In this document: positions 17,214 to 26,686 of the stretch, in pieces | Layout of the letters: each line of letters starts with the position of its first letter | How positions within the stretch are numbered: the stretch's first letter is position 1 | NCBI RefSeq assembly: GCF_030056815.1 | Contig: NZ_JASHKR010000020.1 | Coordinates: forward strand, 18,867-82,866 | Length of the DNA: 64,000 bases | Source: Rhodococcus sp. IEGM 1379 | Lineage (GTDB): Bacteria > Actinomycetota > Actinomycetes > Mycobacteriales > Mycobacteriaceae | Direction: 5' to 3' | The notes under the pieces: generated by a model | What the model was told of the DNA's origin: nothing | Databases searched by the model: none | Seen by the model: only the letters and a program-made list of their open reading frames with translations | Translations under genes and position numbers: made by a program

Positions 17214-18104
17214 TTACTCGGATTCTGCCCGGTCGATGATTCGCGTCGCCGCAGACCGCGGAACTACAACCACCGGAACCGGCGAGTAGCGCACGATTTT
17301 CGCGGCGCGCGATCCGAGGAACACCCGGGCGATGGGGCCGGCTTGACTTGAGCCGACGGTCAATACGTCGCCGCGATCCCAGTCGATGTCGTCCAGCACC
17401 TCGTCCCAGTTGCGGCCATGACCCACTACGGCTTCCATGGTGTCGGGCGTCTGCGGCAAAGCTCTAACGCGTTCGAATGCTGCGCTCGTTTCCCGCTCGA
17501 CAACGTCCACCCATTCCTGGACCACCTGCCAATCGCCTTCGGTACCGAGTGTGGTCGGGTATTGGGCGGAGGAACGAACAGCGAAGGACGCCAATCGAAG
17601 TCCGGCATTGACCCGGGCGGCAACTGTCGCGGCAGCGAGTACCAGATCGTCTTGATCGGGAGTGCCGGCATAGGCCGCAGTGACTCGTCGCACCACGTCG
17701 CCGTCTTCGGCCCGAAAACCTTTCGGCGCCAGCGCAACCGGGACGTCGGAACTGTGAAGCAATCGAGATGTCACACTGCCGAGTGCGACGCGACCGAAAA
17801 CGCCGGCGGACGACGAGTCCAGAATGATCATCTTCGCGTCGTGCTCGTGAACGACATCGAGTAGACCCCCGGCGGTGGAGTGCGCTTCTCGAACGACGTA
17901 TCGCGCGTCGATGTCAGCGGGAACTGTGGCACGTGCCTGTGTCAGTGCTTCTTCGGCGTCGACGCGCGTCATTCCCGACTGCGGCGACAACGAAATCACC
18001 GAGCAGACGACCAACGGTTCACCGAATGATCGCGCCAACAGCGTTGCCAGTTGGATGGTTCCGATACTGCTGCTATCCGGTGCGTAACCGGCGACGACAG
18101 TCAT
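17214..18104 (-). CDS. Universal stress protein, two UspA domains
   Basis: A 296-aa tandem UspA protein. Domain 1 (about 1-145) begins TVVAGYAPDSSS and contains the IILDSSSAGVFGRVALGSVTSRLLHSSDVPVAL ATP-binding-type loop. Domain 2 (about 150-290) begins VTAAYAGTPDQ and ends with the LTVGSSQAGPIARVFLGS loop and PVVVVP. Such proteins bind ATP or other nucleotides and modulate stress responses or a partner transporter. The start overlaps the stop of the APC permease gene by 4 nt, so it is translationally coupled and probably regulates that permease. Confidence 0.88.
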   Translation of the reverse strand: MTVVAGYAPDSSSIGTIQLATLLARSFGEPLVVCSVISLSPQSGMTRVDAEEALTQARATVPADIDARYVVREAHSTAGGLLDVVHEHDAKMIILDSSSAGVFGRVALGSVTSRLLHSSDVPVALAPKGFRAEDGDVVRRVTAAYAGTPDQDDLVLAAATVAARVNAGLRLASFAVRSSAQYPTTLGTEGDWQVVQEWVDVVERETSAAFERVRALPQTPDTMEAVVGHGRNWDEVLDDIDWDRGDVLTVGSSQAGPIARVFLGSRAAKIVRYSPVPVVVVPRSAATRIIDRAESE

Positions 18105-19534
18105 GACTCGACCTCGAATCCCTTTTGCTCACCCAACTTGGAGTGCTTCATGGAGTAGGCGAAGTACCAGATGATCGCGACGGAAACCCAAACCAGGAAC
18201 ACGTAGATCGTGACCGTGCGGAGGTCCTTGATGATCCACAGGCAACCCAAAATCGACAGAATCGGCGTCACCGGGTAGCCGGGAACCTTGAAGCTACGAG
18301 GCAGATCCGGATCGCTGCGCCGCAACAGAATGACGCCCACCGAGACGACGAGGAACGCCACCAGCGTACCGATACTCGTCATCTCGGCAAGGAAACTGAT
18401 GGGGATGAATCCGGCCAGAATACTGATGACGATACAGACGATGATGGTGTTGGGGACCGGCGTGAGCGTCCGCGGGTTGACCTTGTGGAAGACGGACGGA
18501 ATCATGCCGTCGCGGGACATCGCGAACAAGATTCGAGTCTGACCATAGATGACGACGAGCGTGACACTGCAGATCGAGACCACCGCTCCGGCGGCCAACA
18601 ATGTTCCCGGCCAGGTCGATCCGGTGACATCCTCGAGGATCGCGGCCAGTCCGGCTTCCTGTCCCTCGAATTCGTCGGAACTCTGTGCGCCGATCGCCAC
18701 GACCACCACTGCGACGTACACCGCGGTGACCGCGACCAAAGCGATGAGAATTGCCAACGGCAGATTACGACGCGGATTCTTGACCTCTTCACCGGCCGTC
18801 GACACGGCGTCGAGGCCGATGTACGAGAAGAAGATGATGCCCGCAGCAGACATGACGCCGCTGAATCCGAACGGAGCGAAGTCCGCGAAGTGGTTGCTGT
18901 TCCAACCCGCGATACCGACGACGATGAAGAGAAGCAGAATTCCGAGTTTGATCGACACCATGATCGCGTTGGCCTTGGCCGATTCACTCGCACCGCGAAT
19001 GAGCAGGACTCCACACAGTCCCACGAGGATAACGGCCGGCAGGTTGATGATGCCGCCCTGCTCAGGAGCTTGGGACAGAGCTTCGGGGATCCGAAATCCG
19101 AAGAGATTACCGAGCAACTGATTGAGATACTGCGACCATCCAACCGAGACAGCAGCAGCGGAGACCCCGTATTCGAGGAGCAGACAGGCGCCGACCGCCA
19201 TGGCCGGTAGCTCTCCGAGCGTCGTGTAGGCGTAGGAGTACGACGAACCCGACGCTGGGACAGCTCCGGCCAACTCGGCATAACAGATTGCCGTGAGTCC
19301 GGCGACAACACCGGCAACGATGAAGGAAATGATCACTGCTGGTCCCGCGACCGGAACGGCCTGGGACAGGACGAAGAAGATGCCCGTACCGATAGTGGCG
19401 CCGATTCCGAACATCGACAGCTGCACCAGCCCGATACTGCGAGTCAGCTCACCGCCTTCGGTGTCGGCGCCGGTCTCCTTGTCGATCTGTATAGCAGGCT
19501 TACGCCGAAATATGTTTTCGACGACGGTAGCCAT
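18101..19534 (-). CDS. APC-superfamily amino acid permease
   Basis: A 477-aa membrane protein with 12 predicted helices. Helix 1 has the APC signature FGIGATIGTGIFFVL, and helix 6 has FFSYIGLDAVSTAGEEVKNPRRNLP, the characteristic motif of cationic amino acid-type transporters (CAT/YfnA branch). It should take up an amino acid by proton symport or exchange. The ATG has GAGAGGAG 5 nt upstream. It is the first gene of a two-gene operon with the universal stress protein, a pairing also known in other bacteria. Confidence 0.9.
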   Translation of the reverse strand: MATVVENIFRRKPAIQIDKETGADTEGGELTRSIGLVQLSMFGIGATIGTGIFFVLSQAVPVAGPAVIISFIVAGVVAGLTAICYAELAGAVPASGSSYSYAYTTLGELPAMAVGACLLLEYGVSAAAVSVGWSQYLNQLLGNLFGFRIPEALSQAPEQGGIINLPAVILVGLCGVLLIRGASESAKANAIMVSIKLGILLLFIVVGIAGWNSNHFADFAPFGFSGVMSAAGIIFFSYIGLDAVSTAGEEVKNPRRNLPLAILIALVAVTAVYVAVVVVAIGAQSSDEFEGQEAGLAAILEDVTGSTWPGTLLAAGAVVSICSVTLVVIYGQTRILFAMSRDGMIPSVFHKVNPRTLTPVPNTIIVCIVISILAGFIPISFLAEMTSIGTLVAFLVVSVGVILLRRSDPDLPRSFKVPGYPVTPILSILGCLWIIKDLRTVTIYVFLVWVSVAIIWYFAYSMKHSKLGEQKGFEVES

Positions 19535-19666
19535 CGACGCTCCTCTCGAGTGACTCGTAGGAAACTGATCTATCTCCTAGAGCACCCGTAAGCGTTCCAC
19601 TCCACAACCACCGATGCAAAGTGGTCAAGCACGGACGTTGTCGGTAGCCGGTGCGAGTATCAATTG

Positions 19667-20461
19667 ATGACAACTTGTGGCCCCGATCAGCATGTATTTA
19701 TCGCGCTCGGTACGCCGTGGCTGGACGCGGCGGTAGCGTTTCTCGAGCCCGAAGCTGACGTCAATCCTTGGAGCGTCCACGGCGACATGGCCGCGGGCGA
19801 CATCCTGATCACCCTCCTCGATACCGAACCCCAGACGGTGCTCTGTGTCGAAACCTTGACCGCTCCGTTCTCTGACGGCATGGCACGTGTCGAGGTCGAC
19901 TCGTTCAGCCTTCCGCTTGTTCTCCACATCGAGAAACGGCTCGCCATCGCGTTCCCCGTGGAGACGGGACAGATCGACGACGCAATGGGCGATGAAATTC
20001 TTCAGTCGCTCGAGTCCGACCGCTACTCCCCGTTCGGGGAATTCGACGCTCTGGATCCGACTTCGACGGCGGCGCATGCCCGCACACTCATGGAGGACCG
20101 CGGAAGGTGCACGGCCTGCTACGAACCGCTGCAGTTGAAAAAGTACCGATCCGGCGACATCGTCCATTTCCATTCAGCGACGCGTGTCTTCCGGCTGCAC
20201 CAACTTTGTCGAATTCATGGTCACGAAAAACCCGCCGTGCCCGGAAGGCAGGGCCAATCGCACTGCCAGATGTTCCCCCGGAATGCCTGCTTACCCCTTC
20301 GCTCTCCATCCCTGGACATCCAATACCGGCTGTGTCGTCGGTCCGGACACCCCGAAATGGCGTTGCCTCGCCTGCAACCAGTCGTGGGGGCAGATGTTCA
20401 CGTACCCAGAATCCAGCGAGGTCACCTAGCTCCACGCCTGGCGGCCCAACGTCAGATATGA
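19667..20461 (+). CDS. Hypothetical protein, 3' part probably in another frame
   Basis: From ATG 19667 the first about 170 residues look like a genuine soluble protein (FIALGTPWLDAAVAFLEP, ILITLLDTEPQTVLCVETL, RLAIAFPVETGQIDD), followed by a C-x2-C pair (GRCTACYEPLQLKKYRSGD). I do not recognise the family. After about 20184 this frame becomes Arg/His-rich and runs into the terminator hairpin at 20436-20474. The +1 frame instead carries a convincing second C-x2-C (WRCLACNQSWG) and stops at 20429, just before the hairpin. A frameshift, in nature or in the assembly, is therefore likely between about 20160 and 20220. Confidence 0.55.
   Translation: MTTCGPDQHVFIALGTPWLDAAVAFLEPEADVNPWSVHGDMAAGDILITLLDTEPQTVLCVETLTAPFSDGMARVEVDSFSLPLVLHIEKRLAIAFPVETGQIDDAMGDEILQSLESDRYSPFGEFDALDPTSTAAHARTLMEDRGRCTACYEPLQLKKYRSGDIVHFHSATRVFRLHQLCRIHGHEKPAVPGRQGQSHCQMFPRNACLPLRSPSLDIQYRLCRRSGHPEMALPRLQPVVGADVHVPRIQRGHLAPRLAAQRQI
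20184..20429 (+). other. Likely true 3' end of the preceding gene (other frame), Cys-containing
   Basis: This segment reads TNFVEFMVTKNPPCPEG, ARCSPGMPAYPFALHPW, TGCVVGPDTPKWRCLACNQS, with a zinc-ribbon-like C-x2-C. Together with the C-x2-C of the upstream frame it could form one zinc site. It could also be a separate small overlapping gene, for example from ATG 20217 (70 aa), but no ribosome site is apparent. Confidence 0.45.
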
Positions 20462-20474
20462 ACGGCCGCCAGGC
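20436..20474. terminator. Terminator between convergent genes
   Basis: GCCTGGCGGCC (20436-20446) pairs perfectly with 20464-20474 (11 bp, 17-nt loop). It serves the + strand gene ending at 20429 and the dioxygenase gene ending at 20488. Confidence 0.7.
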
Positions 20475-20487
20475 CTGAAATTATCGA

Positions 20488-21462
20488 TCAGTTCGCGGCA
20501 AACCCTGGCAGCCGCTCAACGTCCTCGATGATCGAGAACTCGGACGCGTCGCCCTTGATGATGCGACTGGACTCACCCCGGACGTCGACGGGTACATCGC
20601 CGGCCAGTGTCACGCGGTGAACACTGCGCGCCTGGGTTCCGTAATCGGAGACGCCGTAGTGCTGGGTGGCCTGGTTGTCCCAGATCGCCAGATCACCCGG
20701 AGCCCACGACCACCGAACAGTGTTTTCCAACTTGATGATCCGTGCCTGCAGCAGCTGGTAGAGAGCTACCGATTCCGACGGCTTGAGTCCGACGAACTCC
20801 TTGACGAAATGCCCCAGAAGTAGAGTCTTCTCCCCCGTCACCGGGTGGATGCGGACCACCGGATGCTCCGTCTCGTAGATCTCCCGCGTGAATTCACCGT
20901 AGTTGGTCACGCGCTGAGAGTTACCCTGCTGCACCTTGTCCACGATCTCGGCGTAGTCATAGGCATTGGTATGCACCGCCCGCAGGTTCTCGACCAACAC
21001 CTTGAGCGAGTGCGGCAGCTGGTTGTACGCAGCGGTCGTGGACGCCCACGTGGTGGCTCCGCCGTACTCGGGAATGGTGGTGGGGCGCAAGATCGACGCC
21101 TTCGGGATGCGGTCGATGAACGTGACATCGGTATGCCAACTGCTGGCGGCGCCGTCGAGTACCAACAGCTTGTTGTCCTTGGACGTGAGCGTGGGGTGCG
21201 TGGTGGTCTGGGTGCCGAGGGTTCCGGCAAATTCGTACTGAGACACGTCGTCGAGGTGCTGCTGGCCGCGGAAGAACACAACCTTGTGCGCCGCCAAGGC
21301 ATATCGAATTGCGTAGGCCGTCTCTTCGGAGAGATCACCGGAGAGGTGAACTCCGTCGATCCGGGCTCCGATCAGCTCTCCGACCTTGTGGACGGTGATG
21401 CCGCCGGCGGCGTAAATCTCTTCGGGTGTAAGGGTGACGCGCTCGAGTTCACTGATGGACAT
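20488..21462 (-). CDS. TauD/AtsK-like Fe(II)/2-oxoglutarate dioxygenase
   Basis: A 324-aa enzyme with the full TauD-family iron site: H110-x-D112 in SSWHTDVTF and the distal His268 in [10 protein letters not shown], plus the 2-oxoglutarate-binding arginine region (QARSVHR, 278-283). Family members oxidise taurine, alkyl sulfonates or alkyl sulfate esters, releasing sulfite or sulfate for sulfur supply. The ATG has AAGGAGA 6 nt upstream. It is the last gene of a co-directional set with a Dpp-type ABC importer. An organosulfur compound carried by that importer is therefore the likely substrate, though other 2-oxo acid-dependent reactions are possible. Confidence 0.88.
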   Translation of the reverse strand: MSISELERVTLTPEEIYAAGGITVHKVGELIGARIDGVHLSGDLSEETAYAIRYALAAHKVVFFRGQQHLDDVSQYEFAGTLGTQTTTHPTLTSKDNKLLVLDGAASSWHTDVTFIDRIPKASILRPTTIPEYGGATTWASTTAAYNQLPHSLKVLVENLRAVHTNAYDYAEIVDKVQQGNSQRVTNYGEFTREIYETEHPVVRIHPVTGEKTLLLGHFVKEFVGLKPSESVALYQLLQARIIKLENTVRWSWAPGDLAIWDNQATQHYGVSDYGTQARSVHRVTLAGDVPVDVRGESSRIIKGDASEFSIIEDVERLPGFAAN

Positions 21463-21519
21463 GAAATTCTCCTTGGGGAATCTAAAGTGAAAGAAGTTGG
21501 TGTCGAACGTGCGGATAGG

Positions 21520-23220
21520 TCAAACCGCAACAGTCAGGTCGAGCGCCGCAAGTGCACGTTCCCGTCCTTCGCGCTGACGTCGCGGATCCGGAATCGGAAC
21601 CGCCGCAACCAATTGCCGGGTGTAGTCCTGACGCGGTGAGCGAAATACCTCTGCAGCGGGGCCCTCTTCGATCAATTCCCCGCTGCGAAGTACCGCTACC
21701 CGATCGGCTACCTGATGGACAACGGCCAGATCGTGGCTGATGAACAGGCATGCGAAGTTGTATTCCTCTCGTAGATCGGCAAAGAGCGACAAAACATCGG
21801 CTTGAACGGATACGTCCAGCGCACTGGTCGGCTCGTCCGCCACCAGCAGTCGTGGCCCCAGCGCCAGAGCGCGAGCGAGTGCAACCCGCTGGCGTTGTCC
21901 ACCGGAAAGCTCACTCGGTGCCCGCTGCGCAAAAGACCTTGGTAGACGCACTGATTCGAGCAACTCCCCCACCCTGTTTCGCAGCAAAGCGCCGGTTGCA
22001 AAGCGATGAACCTCGAGGGGCTCTCCGATGCTCTGTCCCACCGAACGTCGTGGATCAAGCGATGCCGCCGGATCCTGGTGGATGAGGGCCATGCCCTTAC
22101 GCAGGCCTCGCAGGTTGGTCGCCGAGATCGTCCCGAGATCCGTGCCGTCGAAGCTCACACTGCCACTGCTGGCCCGGATAACCCCGAGAGCTGATCGTCC
22201 GAGAGTTGTTTTTCCCGAACCTGATTCGCCGACCAACCCGACAACCTCACCGGGACGCACACTCAGGCTCACACCGTCGACGGCCCGAAACTCCTTGTTA
22301 CCCAACCTCGACGGGTAGACGATGGATACGTCGTCGAAACGCAGGATCGGAGCGGCAAGCGAGTCTTCCAACCCTTCGACCAGAGCGACGGCCGGCCTTA
22401 CGTGCCCAGCCTCCGGCAACCGCGGAACAGCGGCCAGCAGAGCCTTCGTATACGGCTCAGTCGGTGCCGCAAAGAGATCGAAGACCGACTGCTCCTCCAC
22501 CACCTGCCCCGACTTCAACACAAGCACGCGGTCAGCGATATCTGCCACGACGCCCATGTTGTGCGTGATGAGCAGAATTGCGGTTCCCGATCGATCTCGC
22601 AAATCTCGCAGCAGTTCCAGAATCTCAGCCTGCACCGTCACGTCGAGAGCTGTGGTGGGCTCGTCGGCAATGAGAAGATCCGGTGAACCCGACAGCGCCA
22701 GAGCAATGACTACCCGTTGCTTCTGACCACCCGAAAGTTGATGCGGATACCAGTCGACTCGTCTCTCCGGATCCGGAATCTCGACCATCTTCAGTAGTTC
22801 GATCGCTCGGGAACGTGCTGCAGCCCGGGAGATCTTGCCGTGGGCCCGCAGCACCTGGGCGATCTGCCACCCCACCTTCTGAACCGGATTGAGTGCAGTC
22901 TGTGGTTCTTGGAAGACCATCGCAGCCTTGATACCTCGCACCTGATTCAACGTTGCCTCGTCGGCTCCAAGCACCTCCTCACCATCGAGTTCGATCGACC
23001 CACTCGCCTGCGCACCATCCGGAAGCAGCCCGAGAACGGCCCGCGCGGTCAGCGACTTCCCGGAACCGGACTCGCCGACCAGCGCGAGGATTTCTCCTTG
23101 CCTCACTTCGAGATTCACGTGATCTACGACGGTGGTCGATGGGCGTCGGGAATCGTCGGCGCCGAACGTGATCAACAGGTCCTTGATAGAGAGGACCGCT
23201 TGTTTCACAGCTGTACTCAT
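21520..23220 (-). CDS. Fused double ABC ATPase, DppD-DppF type
   Basis: A 566-aa protein containing two complete ABC ATPase domains. The first has Walker A GESGSGKSL (about residue 50), signature LSGGQKQR and Walker B LLIADEPT. The second has Walker A GESGSGKTT (about 320), signature LSGGQRQR and LLVADEPT. Each is followed by the oligopeptide-type C-terminal extension. It powers the importer formed by the two downstream-listed permeases. It lies 57 nt from the dioxygenase gene and 42 nt from the DppC-like gene, all on one strand, consistent with one operon. Confidence 0.92.
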   Translation of the reverse strand: MSTAVKQAVLSIKDLLITFGADDSRRPSTTVVDHVNLEVRQGEILALVGESGSGKSLTARAVLGLLPDGAQASGSIELDGEEVLGADEATLNQVRGIKAAMVFQEPQTALNPVQKVGWQIAQVLRAHGKISRAAARSRAIELLKMVEIPDPERRVDWYPHQLSGGQKQRVVIALALSGSPDLLIADEPTTALDVTVQAEILELLRDLRDRSGTAILLITHNMGVVADIADRVLVLKSGQVVEEQSVFDLFAAPTEPYTKALLAAVPRLPEAGHVRPAVALVEGLEDSLAAPILRFDDVSIVYPSRLGNKEFRAVDGVSLSVRPGEVVGLVGESGSGKTTLGRSALGVIRASSGSVSFDGTDLGTISATNLRGLRKGMALIHQDPAASLDPRRSVGQSIGEPLEVHRFATGALLRNRVGELLESVRLPRSFAQRAPSELSGGQRQRVALARALALGPRLLVADEPTSALDVSVQADVLSLFADLREEYNFACLFISHDLAVVHQVADRVAVLRSGELIEEGPAAEVFRSPRQDYTRQLVAAVPIPDPRRQREGRERALAALDLTVAV

Positions 23221-23262
23221 CGCTAGTCCTTTTCAGTGTCGTAGAAGTTCAGCGTCGTGGAG

Positions 23263-24117
23263 TCAGATACGGCGGGCCCGGCCGAGAGACTGGGCAATAA
23301 GTAGGAAGCTCAGGACCAACGCAGACACGATCACCAGCGGTCCGACGGCGTAGGCCGGATTGGCATCAAGATTGGGGATAGCGCCGGCGATTATGGATCC
23401 CAACGACGGGTCCGGCGGGCGAACACCGATGCCCAGGAAACTCATCGCGCTTTCCGCAAAGACAGCAACGGACATCGAGAGGGCAATCTGCACTCCCAGC
23501 GGTTCGATGGCGTTGGGCAACACATGCTTACGGAGCACCCACCATCGACCCGCGCCGATTACCTCGGCCGATTCCACGAACGGCAACTCCCGCACCTTGA
23601 GAACTGTCGTGCGCACCAGACGCCCGAACAACGGTATTTCTGCAGCCACGATCACGGCAATGACCGGGCCGACCCCAGGGCCGGTGATCGCGACCAACGT
23701 AATCGCCAGAATCAATAGTGGGAAAGCAAGAATCACGTCGAAGATGCGCTGTGCGATGACGTCGGCGACGGGATTGATACTCGACACCAGGCCGGCCAGT
23801 GAGCCGATGATCGCACCCAGTGGAACCGCGACCAGCACGATGACGAGGTTGATCCGGATGCCGTAGAGAGAACGAGTGAAGACGTCACGGTTCACCTGAT
23901 CAGTTCCGAACCAGTGCTGGGCACTGGCGCCCAAGAGATTTGCGCCCTCGATCTGCTCGTTGGGTCCGTAGTGGGTCAGCAGTGGTGCTGCAATTCCCGC
24001 TGCCGCGATAACCAGCAGAATCACGACGCCGGCCAAACCCTGACCGTGTGTCAGCGCCGCAAGCACCGGCCGCGATCGACGAACCTCAAGGTCGACGGGA
24101 TGGTCGACAACAGTCAT
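23263..24117 (-). CDS. ABC transporter permease, DppC type
   Basis: A 284-aa permease with six predicted helices. An N-terminal helix and the periplasmic segment NLLGASAQHWFGTDQVNRDVF precede the binding-protein-dependent transport domain, with the EAA coupling motif at VESAEVIGAGRWWVLRKHVLPN. The layout is typical of DppC/OppC permeases. Its ATG overlaps the stop of the DppB-like gene by 4 nt, so the two are translationally coupled and should assemble as a heterodimer. The tail ends SLGRARRI. Confidence 0.9.
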   Translation of the reverse strand: MTVVDHPVDLEVRRSRPVLAALTHGQGLAGVVILLVIAAAGIAAPLLTHYGPNEQIEGANLLGASAQHWFGTDQVNRDVFTRSLYGIRINLVIVLVAVPLGAIIGSLAGLVSSINPVADVIAQRIFDVILAFPLLILAITLVAITGPGVGPVIAVIVAAEIPLFGRLVRTTVLKVRELPFVESAEVIGAGRWWVLRKHVLPNAIEPLGVQIALSMSVAVFAESAMSFLGIGVRPPDPSLGSIIAGAIPNLDANPAYAVGPLVIVSALVLSFLLIAQSLGRARRI

Positions 24118-25073
24118 GATTGCCCTCCGATTCGGATCCGTGGGTCGAGGTAGGCGTGCACGATGTCCGTCACAAGCTGAATCAAGACAAATATCGTGAC
24201 CGATAGCAGGAGAAGCACCTGCACCACCGGGTAGTCGCGTCGGCCGATTCCCTGCTCGATCAACTGACCGATTCCCGGCCAGGCAAAGATTGCTTCCACC
24301 AGAACTGCACCGCCGAGAAGGTGGCCAGTCTGGATTCCGAGCACGGTGAGCATGGTCGGCAGTGCGTTACGTAACGCACTGCGCGTGACCAGGTTCCATC
24401 GAGACACACCCGCAGCCTGGGCAGTGATCACGTACTGCTGCGCCATCTCGGTACGCAGGGCTTCCGAGAGAAATCTGGTCAGGGCGGCCGCGACCGGAAG
24501 TGCCAGGCACAATGACGGCAGCACCAGATACTGAAGCGTGATGTCGGGATGGGCGAGGTACCCGCCTGGTGGAACGCCACCGGACGGCAGCACCGGAATC
24601 ACTACGGCAAAGATGAGGACCAGCAGAACACCGGTCACAAAATTTGGCAATGCCACCGACAGAGTATTGAGAACGTTCACCGCCGATGTGAGCCACTTCT
24701 TCGGCCACACAACCACCGCCACACTCAGGATCAGGCTCAGCACCACCGCTACCAGCAATGCACTGCCGGCGAGAACTGCCGTATTGCCCAAACCTGCCAG
24801 CACCAGATCCGAAATCTGACCGCCGAGGACAAACGAACGTCCCAGATCCAGGGTCAGCACGTCACCGATCCACGAAATGTACTGCGCCGGAATCGACTTG
24901 TCGAGGCCGAGCGAATGGCGAATGGCTGTAATCGCTTCGGGCGTTGCATCCGGGCCGGCCAGCGCCAACGCCGGATCACCGGGCACGAGTCGCATCACCG
25001 AAAAGATCAGAAGTGACGCAAGAAAGAGAACCACCACCGCCGACGGTAATCGGCCGGCAACATAGCGAATCAT
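24114..25073 (-). CDS. ABC transporter permease, DppB type
   Basis: A 319-aa permease starting at ATG 25073, with GGGAGAA just upstream and the binding-protein gene's stop 8 nt before it; an in-frame longer form from 25130 would overlap that gene and is unlikely. It shows the DppB features: N-terminal helix, MRLVPGDPALALAGPDAT, GLDKSIPAQYISWIGDVLTLDLGRS and the EAA-type loop ITAQAAGVSRWNLVTRSALRN. Together with the DppC-like protein it forms the membrane channel. Confidence 0.9.
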   Translation of the reverse strand: MIRYVAGRLPSAVVVLFLASLLIFSVMRLVPGDPALALAGPDATPEAITAIRHSLGLDKSIPAQYISWIGDVLTLDLGRSFVLGGQISDLVLAGLGNTAVLAGSALLVAVVLSLILSVAVVVWPKKWLTSAVNVLNTLSVALPNFVTGVLLVLIFAVVIPVLPSGGVPPGGYLAHPDITLQYLVLPSLCLALPVAAALTRFLSEALRTEMAQQYVITAQAAGVSRWNLVTRSALRNALPTMLTVLGIQTGHLLGGAVLVEAIFAWPGIGQLIEQGIGRRDYPVVQVLLLLSVTIFVLIQLVTDIVHAYLDPRIRIGGQS

Positions 25074-25081
25074 GTTCTCCC

Positions 25082-26686
25082 CTAGGCCAGGAAGGTGTTG
25101 GCGAACTGCGGCTGACGGCCCTTTGTCCACGCAAGATCACGAACGGTGGATGCGGCTGATACCTGCGGGACCACCACACCGATCTCGATCAGGAACAACT
25201 CGTCGAGTAGTTGCGTTCCCAGATCGGCGTACAGCTTCTTGGCCGCGTCACTCGAACCGTCCGGCACCTGCCACGCCGCCTCGGCCGCAGCAGAGTACGC
25301 CGGCGAACTGAACTTGGACGCATTGTGCGCGGCGTTGAAGGGATAAGCACTGACAGTCAACGTCGACGGAACATATTGGGCAAACGTGTGATTGGTCAAC
25401 CACAGACCCTTGAACTCGGCGCCGATCAACTGTTTGAAGAAGACCGTTGCCTCGACGGGATCCAGCTCGACGGTGATTCCAGCCTCGGCAAGATTGGCCT
25501 GCACTATCTGTGCTGCTGCCTCGAAATCCGGGCTGGCGCCGGCGTACGTCAACGGAATCGTCGGCAGCGCGCCGACCTCACTCACCAACCCGCGGGCCTT
25601 CGCAACGTCACGGGTGTACGTCGAGTTCTTGGCAGCGTCGTACGCCGGCGACGATTTCGGCCACGGCAGATTCACGGCGTAACCCGTGTCGCGATAGACC
25701 TCCGTCATGATGCGGTCACGATCGATCGCATAGGCCAAGGCTTTTCGCGTCCGGACGTCGGTCAACCCCTCGGCGGTCACGTTGGCGCCGAGATAGACCT
25801 GCAACTCGGCCCCGTCGAGCGAGGTCGTCTCGAAGCCGCTGGTCTTGGCCAGCGTCTGCGAGTCCCGGAAAGTCAACGACGCCGGAGAAACCAGCGCGAC
25901 CTGGCCGGATTTCAGTGAAGTCAGACGTGCCTGCGAATCGGGAACGATGCGCGCTTCCACCCGGTCGAGGTACGGCCGTTCCGCAATCCAGTAGTTCGGG
26001 TTGCGCCCGAACGAGATTGCACTGTTCGGCGTCCGTGATACGAAAACGAACGGGCCTGTACCGATGAAAGATTCACCGGCTACTGCTTTGTCAAAAGTCT
26101 GCGAGTCGAAAATGGGTGCCAGGTCGAGCAAGTCGAAGATATTGCCGGTTCTGTGCGCCAGGGTGATGACCAGGGTGCGTGGGTCCGAGGAATCAAACCC
26201 GGTGATAGCAGCGGCGGTACTTCTGAGCTGGGCGGAGAACTTGGGATCGGCGTAGGTGCGAAGCGAAAACTCCGCGTCGGCCGCGGTGAACGGTCGACCG
26301 CTGTGGAACGTGACGTCGTCACGCAGATTCAGCGTCAAGGTGAGACCGTCGTCGGAAAGCTTCCAGTCCTTGGCCAGAACAGGTTGCGGCACTACGGAAT
26401 CGAGCGGATAGCGAGTCAATGTCTCGTACACGAGACCTGAAAGGGTGACACCCGCCGTGGTGGTACTGGTAAGCAATGCTGATGGGCTGATGTCGTCCGG
26501 GATTGCCAGCGTCAGCGTGCCGCCGCGAACCGGATTCACGGATTCTTCGGCCCCGGAGCGCTGTTCGCCGACCGCCGACGAGCACGCCGCGAGCGAACCG
26601 CTACCGAAGATTGCAAGGGCAGCGATAGCACTGCCACGGAAAAAGGCACGGCGGTCGAGGCCGGCCGTCGAAAGAGTCGAGTTCAC
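25082..26686 (-). CDS. ABC importer substrate-binding lipoprotein (SBP_bac_5), Tat-type signal
   Basis: A 534-aa extracellular solute-binding protein of the oligopeptide/nickel type. The N-terminus has a twin-arginine-like motif DRRAFFRG (11-18) followed by a hydrophobic stretch and lipobox LAAC with Cys35, so it is probably Tat-exported and lipid-anchored. The mature part shows the family landmarks GGTLTLAIPDD, the VYETLTRYP segment and RDDVTFHSGRPFTAADAEFSL. The GTG start at 26686 has a distant AAGGA. It is the first gene of the importer-dioxygenase set. Peptide-type binding proteins also carry glutathione, nickel chelates or other small compounds; the dioxygenase neighbour suggests an organosulfur ligand. 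Confidence 0.9.
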   Translation of the reverse strand: MNSTLSTAGLDRRAFFRGSAIAALAIFGSGSLAACSSAVGEQRSGAEESVNPVRGGTLTLAIPDDISPSALLTSTTTAGVTLSGLVYETLTRYPLDSVVPQPVLAKDWKLSDDGLTLTLNLRDDVTFHSGRPFTAADAEFSLRTYADPKFSAQLRSTAAAITGFDSSDPRTLVITLAHRTGNIFDLLDLAPIFDSQTFDKAVAGESFIGTGPFVFVSRTPNSAISFGRNPNYWIAERPYLDRVEARIVPDSQARLTSLKSGQVALVSPASLTFRDSQTLAKTSGFETTSLDGAELQVYLGANVTAEGLTDVRTRKALAYAIDRDRIMTEVYRDTGYAVNLPWPKSSPAYDAAKNSTYTRDVAKARGLVSEVGALPTIPLTYAGASPDFEAAAQIVQANLAEAGITVELDPVEATVFFKQLIGAEFKGLWLTNHTFAQYVPSTLTVSAYPFNAAHNASKFSSPAYSAAAEAAWQVPDGSSDAAKKLYADLGTQLLDELFLIEIGVVVPQVSAASTVRDLAWTKGRQPQFANTFLA

